From NCBI GenBank assembly GCA_963791625.1, contig CAWBTA010000006.1:1798001-1862000 (forward strand): a DNA stretch of 64,000 nt. Reading direction: 5' to 3'. Source of the stretch: JANMCE01 sp963791625 (GTDB lineage Bacteria > Actinomycetota > Acidimicrobiia > Acidimicrobiales > Ilumatobacteraceae). The translations under genes were made by a program, and so were the position numbers. Positions 55,180 through 63,709 of the stretch are shown one piece after another. The notes under the pieces are model-generated. The model was not told the DNA's origin. It searched no databases and saw nothing but the letters and a program-made list of their open reading frames with translations. Position 1 is the first letter of the stretch, and the number at the start of each line of letters is the position of its first letter.

Positions 55180-56324
55180 CGTGTTTCCTCCTGCCAGTTG
55201 GCCAGACGGCCGACGACCTCCCCGTTGTACGTGCCACCCGTTGGTTCGAATCCGATTTGTTGCAGGAACCTACCGGTGTCGGAACCGGGCGGCCAGGTGG
55301 TGAAGAGTTCGGCACCGTCGGGCTGTTCCTGGCGGACAAGCGCGCAGGCAAGCTGCACGAGGCGACGACCGTAGCCTCGCCGTTGGCGCGTCTGTTCGAT
55401 GCCGAAGCGCCACAGGTACCAGCCTTCGAAGGGTCGATCGGTGCGAGGTTCAGGCGTGGCCAGGACTACGAAACCGACCACCTTGCCATCGACGTACGCC
55501 CCTCGTTCCAGCGTGGTCCACGGGCTCAGGTGCGCATTGAGCAACGCCCGCTGCACCGAGGGCGAGGGCTCATTCGTCCAGGGCGCGGGCCGTGCCGGCT
55601 TGATTGCGCTCACCGCATCGACATTGCCGGCGTCAACCGGGCGAAGCTCCATCAACTCGGCATTGGGTTTCTCCGTGACCACCTTCGGTGTGGCCTTCGG
55701 TAGACCGGCAAGATGGGCCGCATCGTTGTAACGAATGAGACGCCACGTGTTATCCCGTACGTTGAGAAACTCGGTGATGGATGTATTCACCGTACTGATC
55801 TCGAACAGCCCGTTGGGCGGCGAATGCAACAGCAGTCGCACCGCTCGGTCGATCACGCCGCCATGGCAGACGATAACGACCGTCTTGTCTTTGTGCTCAG
55901 CCGTGATGGCGGCAACGGCGGTGGCGATCCGATGCTGAAAAGCGGCCAAGGTTTCACCACCGGGAAAGCCGCGCTCATACGGGTTGGCCTCCCAACTCTC
56001 ACCACCGAACTGGTCAACGTAGTCCTCATACGTCATGCCATCGCACACCGGTCCGGGGAAGTGCTCCCCCACGTCGTGCACCTGCACGACGGGCAGAGCA
56101 CCAAGCGCCGCGGACAGATACGTCGCCGTTTCGATCGCCCGAGGGTACTCCGACGCAATAAGCACATCGGCCTTGATCTCACCGGTCTCGACCCAACGCT
56201 TGCCGAGCGAGGCAGCCTGCTGGCGACCAAGCGGCGAAAGCCCGGTACAACTCACCGGCCCACCAATAATGCGCTCGACCGTCACATTCGATTCGCCGTG
56301 CCGCACAAAGATCAACCGAGTCAC
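55176..56324 (-). CDS. Histidine phosphatase - GNAT acetyltransferase fusion
   Basis: A 382-residue two-domain protein. Residues about 1-205 are a histidine phosphatase (phosphoglycerate-mutase-like): FVRHGESN with the nucleophile His9, GGETLAAFQHRI and VIVCHGGVIDRA with the second catalytic His. Residues about 220-382 are a GNAT acetyltransferase, with the acetyl-CoA-binding QRRGYGRRLVQLA and a C-terminal GFEPTGGTYNGEV. The fusion suggests successive removal of a phosphate and acetylation of the same or related substrate; substrate unknown. Its stop overlaps the CTG-start flavoprotein. The next gene upstream is on the other strand (antitoxin). Confidence 0.9.
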   Translation of the reverse strand: MTRLIFVRHGESNVTVERIIGGPVSCTGLSPLGRQQAASLGKRWVETGEIKADVLIASEYPRAIETATYLSAALGALPVVQVHDVGEHFPGPVCDGMTYEDYVDQFGGESWEANPYERGFPGGETLAAFQHRIATAVAAITAEHKDKTVVIVCHGGVIDRAVRLLLHSPPNGLFEISTVNTSITEFLNVRDNTWRLIRYNDAAHLAGLPKATPKVVTEKPNAELMELRPVDAGNVDAVSAIKPARPAPWTNEPSPSVQRALLNAHLSPWTTLERGAYVDGKVVGFVVLATPEPRTDRPFEGWYLWRFGIEQTRQRRGYGRRLVQLACALVRQEQPDGAELFTTWPPGSDTGRFLQQIGFEPTGGTYNGEVVGRLANWQEETR

Positions 56325-56395
56325 CCCGTGATCGTACTGAGGAGAGACCGCTCGTCGCCGCTCGCAGTCATTCTCACGACCTGATTGAACCGCAT

Positions 56396-56407
56396 CGTGA
56401 TATCATG
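56396..56407. promoter_or_regulatory. Imperfect palindrome before the antitoxin gene
   Basis: CGTGATATCATG, 10 of 12 bases symmetric with core TGATATCA, 5 bases before the antitoxin ATG. Ribbon-helix-helix antitoxins bind such short palindromes in their own promoters. Confidence 0.4.
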
Positions 56408-56412
56408 GTTTC

Positions 56413-56622
56413 ATGACGAAGCAGACGACGGTGCGCTTGCCCGATGAACTCGCCGACGACGCCGAAGCCGTTGCCCGTGTCCGGGGCGGGAGCCTCAACC
56501 AGCTCATCATTGATTCACTCGCGGCCGAGATCGAGCGTGTCCGGGCCGACGCCGACTTCACCGCCCGAGCCAAGCGACTTCTCGACCGCGACCGCGAGAT
56601 CCTCGACCGACTGTCTCAGTGA
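56413..56622 (+). CDS. Ribbon-helix-helix antitoxin
   Basis: A 69-residue protein: TKQTTVRLPDELADDAEAVARVRG is the N-terminal strand and helices of an Arc/CopG-type ribbon-helix-helix; the tail (RAKRLLDRDREILDRLSQ) is charged and probably binds the toxin. It is directly followed by, and overlaps (GTGA), a Doc-type toxin coding region. It is expected to neutralise the toxin and repress its own promoter. Confidence 0.85.
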   Translation: MTKQTTVRLPDELADDAEAVARVRGGSLNQLIIDSLAAEIERVRADADFTARAKRLLDRDREILDRLSQ

Positions 56623-57019
56623 TCCGATATCTCAGCCTCGCTGAATTCGGTACCTAGCCGAGCACGTCACAGGTATCAACGCCGCAACACTCATCAAGGC
56701 CAGTCGGGTCGATCTGGCCGACTCCGCACTTCACGCTCCCCAGGCTGGGTTCGGCGACACCGACTTCTATCCGGACCTATTCGACAAGGCAGCTGTCCTC
56801 GCCTGCCGGATCGCATGGAACCACCCGCTCCCCGACGGCAACAAGCGCGCCGCTTGGGCATGCCTCGTGCTGTTCATCGATCTTAACGATGGCCTATGGA
56901 CAGCAGACCACCCCAACATTGATGAAGCAGTAACCGCGATACTCTCAGTCGCCGCCCGAGAAGTCGACGAAACCTGGCTAGCGACATGGCTTCGCGATCG
57001 AGTCTCTTTTGCCGGCTAA
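56619..57019 (+). pseudogene. Doc/Fic-type toxin, frame-broken
   Basis: Fic-fold toxin (Doc family, about 133 residues). From GTG 56619: VIRYLSLAEF, then, one frame over from 56651, YLAEHVTGINAATLIKA, LADSALHAPQAGF and the Fic motif HPLPDGNKRAAW, and on to a normal stop at 57019. One base is missing near 56647-56650 (GAATTC-GGTACC region). Doc enzymes phosphorylate EF-Tu. As it stands the reading frame stops after 12 codons, so the toxin is not made unless the sequence is wrong. The rest of the catalytic region is intact, indicating recent loss or an error. Confidence 0.85.
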
Positions 57020-57034
57020 CACCGGGACACCAGT

Positions 57035-58468
57035 TCAGGCGAGTTTTTCGACGAAGCCTTCGAGTTGGCGGAGGTTGCGGCATTCATAGACGCCGTCGGT
57101 GTGGGTGCCGTACTCGCCGACGATGGAGTCGCCGGTATTCCAGTAGCTCTTTGGCTCGGGGTTGAGCCAGTAGACGTGGCGGGCCTTGGCCCGGATTTCT
57201 TTCACGACCCAGCTTTGACTGGCGTGGTAGTTGTTCCGGGCGTCGCCCAGCAGCAGCACGGTGGTCTTGGGGCCGATCTGCTGGCCCCACTTCTCCCAGA
57301 AGACCTCGAAGGCGTGGCCGTAGTCACTGTGCCCGTCCACCCACACGACGTCGGCTTCGGTGTTGACCCGGTGCACCGCTTCGGTGACGTCATCAACGCC
57401 TTTGAAGTAGTCGGTGACCTCATCGATGCCGTCGATGAACACGAAGCTGCGCACCTTCGAGAACTGGTTCTGAATGGCGTAGACAAGCATGAGCGTGAAG
57501 CGAGCGAACGCCGCGACCGAGCCGGAGATGTCGGCCACCACCATCAGCTCGGGCTTTGATGGACGCGGGTACTTGAACTTGGGTTCTGCGGGCACACCAC
57601 CGTAGGAAAGCGAGTGGCGCACGGTGGCACGGAAGTCGAGCGGGCCACGTCGCTCGTGCTTTCGCTTGCGGGCCAGCCGGGCTTGCAACTTGCGGGTGAG
57701 TGGGCCGAGCGCCTTCTTCAGATTGCCCATCTCGTCACGACTGGCGTGCATGAAGTCGACGTCTTCGGGCAACGGTTTGCGCAGCGTCTTGGCCATGGCC
57801 TCGGCACCTCGGTCGGCGACGAGTCGACGGCGGATTTCGGCTTCGATTTCCTTCTTGAACTTCTCGATGCGGTCGTCGAACTCGTCTTTCTCCAACCGCT
57901 CTTCCAGTGGCGTCATCTCACCGCCAAGCTGTTCTTTCTGCGCGTCCATCAGCTTGTCGAGCATGTTGTCGAGATCGAGGTTTCGCAGCGTGCGATACAG
58001 ATAATACGTGCCACCCACGGGACGTCCGGGCTCCATGCCGGCGAACTTCGACACCGCCTGACGCGCCAGCGCACGCATCATGGCGTCGTCGCCGTTCATG
58101 AGGGCCTGGTAGAGCATGGCCATCATCTCTTCGGGCGTCATGCCGTCCATCGAGCCGCCGGCGCCCTTTTGGTCCCCCTGCATCTTGGCTTCGTCTTGCA
58201 TATCCCGCCAGAACTCATCGGCGTCATCCAGCTTGCCAACGGCGTACTGCGGACCACGCAGCGAGAAGTAGACCTCGAACACCGTCTCGAACGACCGCCA
58301 GTGCGAGGCGTTCTTCACCAGCGTTGCACCGAGGGCGTACTTGAACGTCTCACGATCTTCCAACGGGATATGGGTGATGGCTTCCATGGCGTCAAGGTTC
58401 TCGGTGAGCGACACAGGCAGACCGGCCGCCCGCAACTCGCTGATAAACCCGGCCATGAGATCGAGCAT
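57035..58468 (-). CDS. CoxE-like VWA-domain protein
   Basis: A 477-residue protein. The N-terminal part (FISELRAAGLPVSLTENLDAMEAI) is typical of the CoxE family. A Met-rich and charged helical middle (GMTPEEMMAMLYQALMNGDDAMMRAL) is followed by the von Willebrand A domain with the MIDAS motif VVADISGSVAAF (near residue 312). CoxE proteins work with MoxR/CoxD-type ATPases, here the adjacent gene 3 bases upstream, to remodel or mature enzymes, for instance molybdenum hydroxylases. coxSM are 8 kb away. Convergent with the broken toxin. Confidence 0.88.
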   Translation of the reverse strand: MLDLMAGFISELRAAGLPVSLTENLDAMEAITHIPLEDRETFKYALGATLVKNASHWRSFETVFEVYFSLRGPQYAVGKLDDADEFWRDMQDEAKMQGDQKGAGGSMDGMTPEEMMAMLYQALMNGDDAMMRALARQAVSKFAGMEPGRPVGGTYYLYRTLRNLDLDNMLDKLMDAQKEQLGGEMTPLEERLEKDEFDDRIEKFKKEIEAEIRRRLVADRGAEAMAKTLRKPLPEDVDFMHASRDEMGNLKKALGPLTRKLQARLARKRKHERRGPLDFRATVRHSLSYGGVPAEPKFKYPRPSKPELMVVADISGSVAAFARFTLMLVYAIQNQFSKVRSFVFIDGIDEVTDYFKGVDDVTEAVHRVNTEADVVWVDGHSDYGHAFEVFWEKWGQQIGPKTTVLLLGDARNNYHASQSWVVKEIRAKARHVYWLNPEPKSYWNTGDSIVGEYGTHTDGVYECRNLRQLEGFVEKLA

Positions 58469-58471
58469 GAT

Positions 58472-59341
58472 TTACTTGTCCACCGACAGTTCCTTGGCGG
58501 CCTTCGTGATGTCGGACTGGTACTTGAGCAGCACGTGCAGGGTTTCCTTAGCCTGCTGGGCGTCGATGTGCTCGATGCCGAGCAGCACAAGCGTGCGAGC
58601 CCAGTCGATGGTCTCGGAAACGGACGGTGCCTTCTTCAGGTCGATCTGTCGGATGGAGCGCACGATGCGAGCGATCTGGTCGGCCAGGTTCTCGGTGATG
58701 CCGGGAACCTTGGTGAGAACGATCTCCTTCTCGCGGTCCATTTGCGGGTAGTCGATATGGAGGAACAGGCAACGACGCTTGAGCGCCTCGGACAGCTCGC
58801 GGGTGTTGTTCGACGTAAGAAATACCAGCGGGATTTGCGTGGCGGTAACGGTGCCAAGCTCGGGGATGGACACCTGATACTCCGAGAGGATTTCGAGCAG
58901 CAGCGCTTCGGTTTCAATCTCGACACGATCAACTTCGTCAATCAACAGAACCACCGGCTCTTTGGCCGTGATGGCTTCAAGCAGCGGTCGAGTGAGCAGA
59001 AACTCATCCGAGAAGATGTCGTCTGAGATCTCGTCCCAACCGTCAGAAGTTCGGTCGGCCTGGATGCGGAGGAGTTGCTTCTTGTAGTTCCACTCGTAGA
59101 GCGCCTTCGACTCGTCGAGGCCCTCGTAACACTGCAGCCGGATAAGACGGGCGCCGATCATGTCGGCCACGCTCTTGGCCAACTGCGTCTTGCCAGTACC
59201 GGCGGGGCCCTCGACCAGGATCGGCTTCTGCAGGCGATCGGCCAGGAACACCACCCCGGCAATGCCATCGTCCGCCAGATAGTTGACGCCCTTCAATCCG
59301 TCGCGGACCTCAGGAACGGAATCAAACCGATGCTCAGCCAT
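58472..59341 (-). CDS. MoxR-family AAA+ ATPase (CoxD-like)
   Basis: A 289-residue AAA+ ATPase: Walker A GPAGTGKT (45-52), Walker B VVLLIDEVDR (about 130), the sensor-1 region IPLVFLTSNNTRELSEALKRR. MoxR proteins with VWA partners act as metal-insertion or folding machines. The gene is 3 bases upstream of the VWA gene, so the two are co-translated. It diverges from the CbxX-type ATPase across 76 bases. Confidence 0.92.
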   Translation of the reverse strand: MAEHRFDSVPEVRDGLKGVNYLADDGIAGVVFLADRLQKPILVEGPAGTGKTQLAKSVADMIGARLIRLQCYEGLDESKALYEWNYKKQLLRIQADRTSDGWDEISDDIFSDEFLLTRPLLEAITAKEPVVLLIDEVDRVEIETEALLLEILSEYQVSIPELGTVTATQIPLVFLTSNNTRELSEALKRRCLFLHIDYPQMDREKEIVLTKVPGITENLADQIARIVRSIRQIDLKKAPSVSETIDWARTLVLLGIEHIDAQQAKETLHVLLKYQSDITKAAKELSVDK

Positions 59342-59417
59342 CTGACGACATTACCGGGCGACTTGACCGAGGGGTCAATCAATACGACTCAACGCTGAAA
59401 CCGAATACGATCCCACC

Positions 59418-60821
59418 GTGGTTACCGCCCCGCTCACCCGAGCATCCCAGCAGTTCATCGACACCATCACCAGGGCACTGGTCGACCTGTCGGGCAAGGA
59501 CGAGGGCACGTTACGGCCCGACGTGGCCGTCGAGGCGGCCAACCTCACGGCAGCCATCATAGATGCCGATACCCGCCACACCGATGACGAGCTGTGGGCC
59601 TACACCGAGGCATTCGGCGCCGAAGTACCCATCGCTCTCGCTGGCGCCACCCCTACCCAAATCCGCGAGACCGGCGTGATGAGCGGCCGCCGCACCTGGG
59701 TCGACAAGCCGAGCGTGCTCTTCAGCCTCCTGGTCGACGCCGACGCCCGCGACCGGGGGCGCCGCACGCACCGCTACTACGAATGCGCCATGCGGCTCGC
59801 CCACACGACGGCCAGCCTCGACCTCATCCCATCACCCACCGAGTTGTTCACAATCGAGGCGCTACGGGGCGTGCTGTTGAAGTCGATGGATGCGGCAGGA
59901 CTCCCTCGACCCGGCACGGTCGAAACGGCTACGCCACCGGTGACGCCCAAAGTCGCTACCACCACGCCCGCCACTGAAGCAGTCGCTGCTATCGCACCCG
60001 CGGAACCAGCCAAACCGCTGGAGGAACTGCTGGCAGAACTCGACGCGCTGGTCGGCCTGGCACCGGTGAAAGCCGAGGTGAAACTGCTGACCAACTTGTT
60101 GCAGGTGCAACGACTCCGCAGAGAGCGCGGTATGCCTATCATCGACACCAGCAACCACCTCGTGTTCACCGGCAACCCCGGTACCGGCAAGACCACCGTG
60201 GCCCGCTTGCTGTCGCAGATTTATCGCACCCTCGGCGTGGTCTCAAAGGGCCAACTGGTCGAGACCGATCGCTCCCGCCTGGTGGCCGGCTTCGTCGGCC
60301 AGACCGCTATCAAGACCCGCGAGGCCGTCGAGCAGGCCATTGGTGGCGTGCTGTTGGTGGACGAGGCCTATGCCCTCGTACGCGGTGGCGAAAACGACTT
60401 CGGCAGGGAAGCCATCGACACGCTGGTGAAGTTCATGGAGGACAACCGAGACGATCTGGCGGTCATTGCGGCTGGGTACACCGAGGAGATGACGACGTTT
60501 ATCGACGCCAACCCTGGCCTGCGGTCGCGCTTCACCCGCACTATCACCTTTCCCGACTACAGCAACGACGAACTCGTCTCCATCTTCGTGAGGCTGGGCG
60601 AGAAAAGCCGCTATCAGCCCGACGAATCGGCCAAGGTCGCAGTCCGGGACATCCTGAGCAAGCAGACGCGCGACAAGGGCTTCGGCAACGCCCGTTTTGT
60701 GCGGAACCTTTTCGAGCGAGCCGTCAGCAACCAGGCCGGCCGCATGGTTGGTATCACCAAGCCGACCGACGACGAACTGGGCACCCTGATCGCCTCCGAC
60801 ATCACTGGTCCATCGGCATGA
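59418..60821 (+). CDS. CbxX/EccA-type AAA+ ATPase
   Basis: A 467-residue ATPase. The N-terminal 130 residues are helical and acidic (FIDTITRALVDLSGKDEGT, AIIDADTRHTDDELWAYTEAFG), resembling a TerB-like domain; a Pro/Ala/Thr linker follows (about 165-205). The AAA+ domain from about 210 begins LDALVGLAPVKAEVKLL, with Walker A GNPGTGKT (about 251), Walker B VLLVDEAYAL and sensor/arginine-finger region GLRSRFTRTITFPDYS: the CbxX/CfqX subgroup, which includes EccA of type VII secretion. No EccB-E or WXG proteins are near. GTG start. It heads a plus-strand set with solute-binding and VWA proteins. Confidence 0.9.
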   Translation: MVTAPLTRASQQFIDTITRALVDLSGKDEGTLRPDVAVEAANLTAAIIDADTRHTDDELWAYTEAFGAEVPIALAGATPTQIRETGVMSGRRTWVDKPSVLFSLLVDADARDRGRRTHRYYECAMRLAHTTASLDLIPSPTELFTIEALRGVLLKSMDAAGLPRPGTVETATPPVTPKVATTTPATEAVAAIAPAEPAKPLEELLAELDALVGLAPVKAEVKLLTNLLQVQRLRRERGMPIIDTSNHLVFTGNPGTGKTTVARLLSQIYRTLGVVSKGQLVETDRSRLVAGFVGQTAIKTREAVEQAIGGVLLVDEAYALVRGGENDFGREAIDTLVKFMEDNRDDLAVIAAGYTEEMTTFIDANPGLRSRFTRTITFPDYSNDELVSIFVRLGEKSRYQPDESAKVAVRDILSKQTRDKGFGNARFVRNLFERAVSNQAGRMVGITKPTDDELGTLIASDITGPSA

Positions 60822-60846
60822 CCATGCGTGCCGTATCCTCGACATC

Positions 60847-61809
60847 GTGAACGCGAAAAGACTCCTGGCCATCCTGGCCGCGGCGGCCATGATCGCGGGC
60901 GCCTGGTTCGTGCGCACCAAGGTCATCGACAAGAAGACCACCGTCGCTACCGGCGGCGATACGACACAGCCCACGAACGCACCCGCGACCGGCCGGCGGG
61001 TCGTGTGTGTTGCCGAACTGGATGAGGTCTGCCGGCTCGCCGGCGAGATCTACACTGTTGAGTCGGTGAGTACCACCGTTGCTACGCTGGCGTCCGAACC
61101 GAACCCGGACATCGTGTGGATCACCACCTCGCCCCTACCTGAAATGGCCGACGCCGCCCGTGCCCGGGCCAGCCTGCCGCCACTGCCGGTCGACCAGCGC
61201 AAGACTCTTGGTTCGACCACCGTCCTCATTGCCGCACCGACCGAACGGGTTGCAGTCCTCAGGGCTGCCTGCCCTGATCTGTCCTGGAAGTGCATCGGTG
61301 AAAAGACGAATCGGCCATGGAAGGAGATCGGCGGGCAGGCGGGCTGGCAGGACGTCACCTTCCGCCACCGCGATCCCCTGACGAGCGCCGGCGGTCTGAG
61401 CGTGTTGGGTGCCGCGCTGGCCGGTCGCACCGGTCGTACCGACATCGGCACCAGTGACCTCGCCGCCAGCGACGTTCGGTCGTGGACCAACCAACTGGAG
61501 AACGCCAACAAGCAGCCAACATCCGATCCGCTCGCCAGCATTATGAACGGTTCGCGGTTCGACGTGATTGGCGCGCTGGCCACCGAAGTGACCTCGCTCG
61601 GACGGGTCGCCACCCTCGAACCCACCCCGGCTGCGCGGGTCGGTGCCACCATCATGGTCACATCAGGCAAGTTGCCGACCGACCTCGTACAAAACCTTTT
61701 GGCCGCGCTCGGGAAGAATGGGTGGAGCCCAACGGTTGCCCCCAGTGGCCTACCCGACGCCGTCGGCATGGAAGCCGTCCAACGACTCTGGCAAGAAGTG
61801 ATCCGATGA
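60847..61809 (+). CDS. Membrane-anchored solute-binding-like protein
   Basis: A 320-residue protein with an N-terminal transmembrane anchor (LLAILAAAAMIAGAWFV) and an extracytoplasmic domain. RHRDPLTSAGGLSVLGAAL is the same type of motif as KTNPNFSTSGLNFTVAQYY in the next protein, so this is a divergent solute-binding (type 2) domain without the VWA part. Three Cys pairs in the domain (VVCVAELDEVC, ACPDLSWKC) may form disulfides. Not otherwise recognised. GTG start; it overlaps the following lipoprotein gene by 4 bases, so the two are coupled. Confidence 0.75.
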   Translation: MNAKRLLAILAAAAMIAGAWFVRTKVIDKKTTVATGGDTTQPTNAPATGRRVVCVAELDEVCRLAGEIYTVESVSTTVATLASEPNPDIVWITTSPLPEMADAARARASLPPLPVDQRKTLGSTTVLIAAPTERVAVLRAACPDLSWKCIGEKTNRPWKEIGGQAGWQDVTFRHRDPLTSAGGLSVLGAALAGRTGRTDIGTSDLAASDVRSWTNQLENANKQPTSDPLASIMNGSRFDVIGALATEVTSLGRVATLEPTPAARVGATIMVTSGKLPTDLVQNLLAALGKNGWSPTVAPSGLPDAVGMEAVQRLWQEVIR

Positions 61810-63644
61810 CAAAACTCCGCCCCGCCGTCCTCCTCTCCACCGCCGTTCTCCTGGCGGGCTGTGTCGTGTCGTCCGGCAAATCCGGGACGGGTGGCGGCAG
61901 CGGTTCCGGAAATGGTTCGGGGTCAGCCACCACGTTCAGCCCCGGCAAGTGCACCGGCGTAGAAATGGCCGTCAGTTCAGAGAAGATCACCGTGCTCACC
62001 GAGCTGGCCAAGAACTTCAACGACTCCAAGGAAGCCAAGATCGGCAAGCAGTGCGTGACGGTGCACGTGTCGAAGAAATCGTCCGGCTCCGCCGCCACCG
62101 CCCTCATCAATGGCTGGACGAACACCGACGCCGACGGCGCTCAGCCCGTCGTATGGTCACCCGCCGCCAGTGGTTGGGCCGGCATCGTCAACCAGCGCGC
62201 AGGCAAGACTTTGGCGCCCGAAGGCAAGCCGTTCATGCTCACGCCGCTGGTCATCGCCATGCCGGCCAAAATGGCGACGGCGCTCGGCTATCCGGGCAAA
62301 GCGCTCGGCTTCAAAGACATCGTCGAACTCGCCAACGATCCGCAGGGCTGGGCCAAGTACAACCACCCCGAATGGGGACCATTTCGCCTCGGCAAGACTA
62401 ACCCGAACTTTTCTACCAGTGGCCTGAACTTCACCGTTGCCCAGTACTACGCCGCCACCGGCAAGACCCGCGATCTGACGACCGAAGACCTTGATCGTCC
62501 CGACGTCGTGAAGTTCGCCATGTCGGTTGAGAACTCGGTTGTCCACTACGGCGATATCACCATGACCTTCCTCAACAACTGGTTCGCCGCCGACAACCGG
62601 GGCAGCTCGCTCAGCTACGCCTCCGCCGTGGCGGTAGAGGAAAAGAGCGTCATCGACTACAACCTCGGCAACCCCGACGGCGAGCTGTCGGCCGGCGAGC
62701 GTCCCCGTGCACCGCGTGAACCGCTGGTGGCCATCTATCCATCCGAGGGCACGCTGTATTCCGACAGCCCGTTCATCATCCTTGACGCACCCTGGGTTAC
62801 CGCCGAGCAGAAACAGGCGGCGTTGCTGTTCCAGAACTACGTGCTCACGCCCGAGAATCAGGCCAAGGTGCTCGCCTACGGCTTCCGTCCCGGCAACCCT
62901 GCGGTGGCTCTTGGTTCGCCCATTGAGGCGAAGAACGGGGTCGACCCGAAGCAGCCCACCGCAGTGCTCGACGTACCATCCCCCAGCGTCATGATCAAGG
63001 TGCTCGACTCATGGGCCACGCAGCGCAAGTCAGCTCGGGTGATGCTGGTCATGGACGTGTCTGGGTCGATGGGCGAAGCCGCGGTGAAGGGCGAACCCGA
63101 GACCAAACTCGACCTGGCCAAGCGGGCCGCCATCAGCGCGCTCAGCCAGTTCAAGGATGATGACGAGGTAGGCCTACGCATCTTCTCCACCGGTCTCACC
63201 TCCGACCCGAACGTCTCGTTTGTCGACATGCTTCCGTTGGGACCGATCGGTCCACAGCGCGAGGGACTTCGCAACAAAATCGATGGCCTCAGCCCTATCC
63301 AGGGCACGCCGCTCTACGACGTCACGGCATCCTCGTTCGCTTCGATGACCGAGTCGTTCGACCCGAAGAAGATCAACGCCGTCGTGTTGCTGACCGACGG
63401 CAAGAACGACGACGGTAAACGGGCCGACGACGTGCAGCAGTTGAACGAACTCATCCAAAATCTCCAGTCAGGTTCCGAAGGCGGCTCCGCCCGCCCAGTT
63501 CGCCTGTTCACCATCGGCTACGGCAAAGACGCCGACCTCGCCACGCTGCGCCAATTGGCCGAAGCCACCCGGGCCGCCGCCTACGATGCCAGCAACCCCG
63601 CCACCATCGAGCAGGTCTTCACCGCAGTGGTATCCAACTTCTAG
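61806..63644 (+). CDS. Lipoprotein with solute-binding and VWA domains
   Basis: A 612-residue lipoprotein: lipobox LLAGC with lipidated Cys19, a Gly/Ser linker, a type 2 solute-binding domain to about residue 385, then a VWA domain whose MIDAS motif is VMDVSGSM (about 413-420) with the later INAVVLLTDGKNDDG. Substrate-binding/VWA fusions in actinobacteria often occur with TelA-like (toxic anion resistance) proteins and Ter-system genes. It probably works at the outer face of the membrane. ATG 61806 overlaps the previous stop (ATGA). Confidence 0.9.
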   Translation: MTKLRPAVLLSTAVLLAGCVVSSGKSGTGGGSGSGNGSGSATTFSPGKCTGVEMAVSSEKITVLTELAKNFNDSKEAKIGKQCVTVHVSKKSSGSAATALINGWTNTDADGAQPVVWSPAASGWAGIVNQRAGKTLAPEGKPFMLTPLVIAMPAKMATALGYPGKALGFKDIVELANDPQGWAKYNHPEWGPFRLGKTNPNFSTSGLNFTVAQYYAATGKTRDLTTEDLDRPDVVKFAMSVENSVVHYGDITMTFLNNWFAADNRGSSLSYASAVAVEEKSVIDYNLGNPDGELSAGERPRAPREPLVAIYPSEGTLYSDSPFIILDAPWVTAEQKQAALLFQNYVLTPENQAKVLAYGFRPGNPAVALGSPIEAKNGVDPKQPTAVLDVPSPSVMIKVLDSWATQRKSARVMLVMDVSGSMGEAAVKGEPETKLDLAKRAAISALSQFKDDDEVGLRIFSTGLTSDPNVSFVDMLPLGPIGPQREGLRNKIDGLSPIQGTPLYDVTASSFASMTESFDPKKINAVVLLTDGKNDDGKRADDVQQLNELIQNLQSGSEGGSARPVRLFTIGYGKDADLATLRQLAEATRAAAYDASNPATIEQVFTAVVSNF

Positions 63645-63709
63645 AGTTCCTCCTCGCTCATTCGCCGGGCGTGTCCATACTCGGAGCGTGAGGCGTCTAA
63701 TCTGACGCC

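Noticed and set aside
56645..56656. GAATTCGGTACC resembles adjoining EcoRI and KpnI sites of a cloning polylinker
   Set aside because: The flanks encode Doc residues on both sides; one missing base explains the break. Twelve bases can match by chance and no other vector sequence is seen.
57614..59026. A 470-codon open frame on the plus strand across the VWA and MoxR genes
   Set aside because: It is exactly antisense to two well-supported genes; its protein has no recognisable motif and shows the His/Val/Glu-rich composition typical of complementary frames in GC-rich DNA.
59418..60821. Type VII secretion (ESX) locus suggested by the EccA-like ATPase
   Set aside because: No EccB-E, WXG100, PE/PPE or mycosin gene in the neighbourhood; the CbxX-type ATPase alone is not enough.
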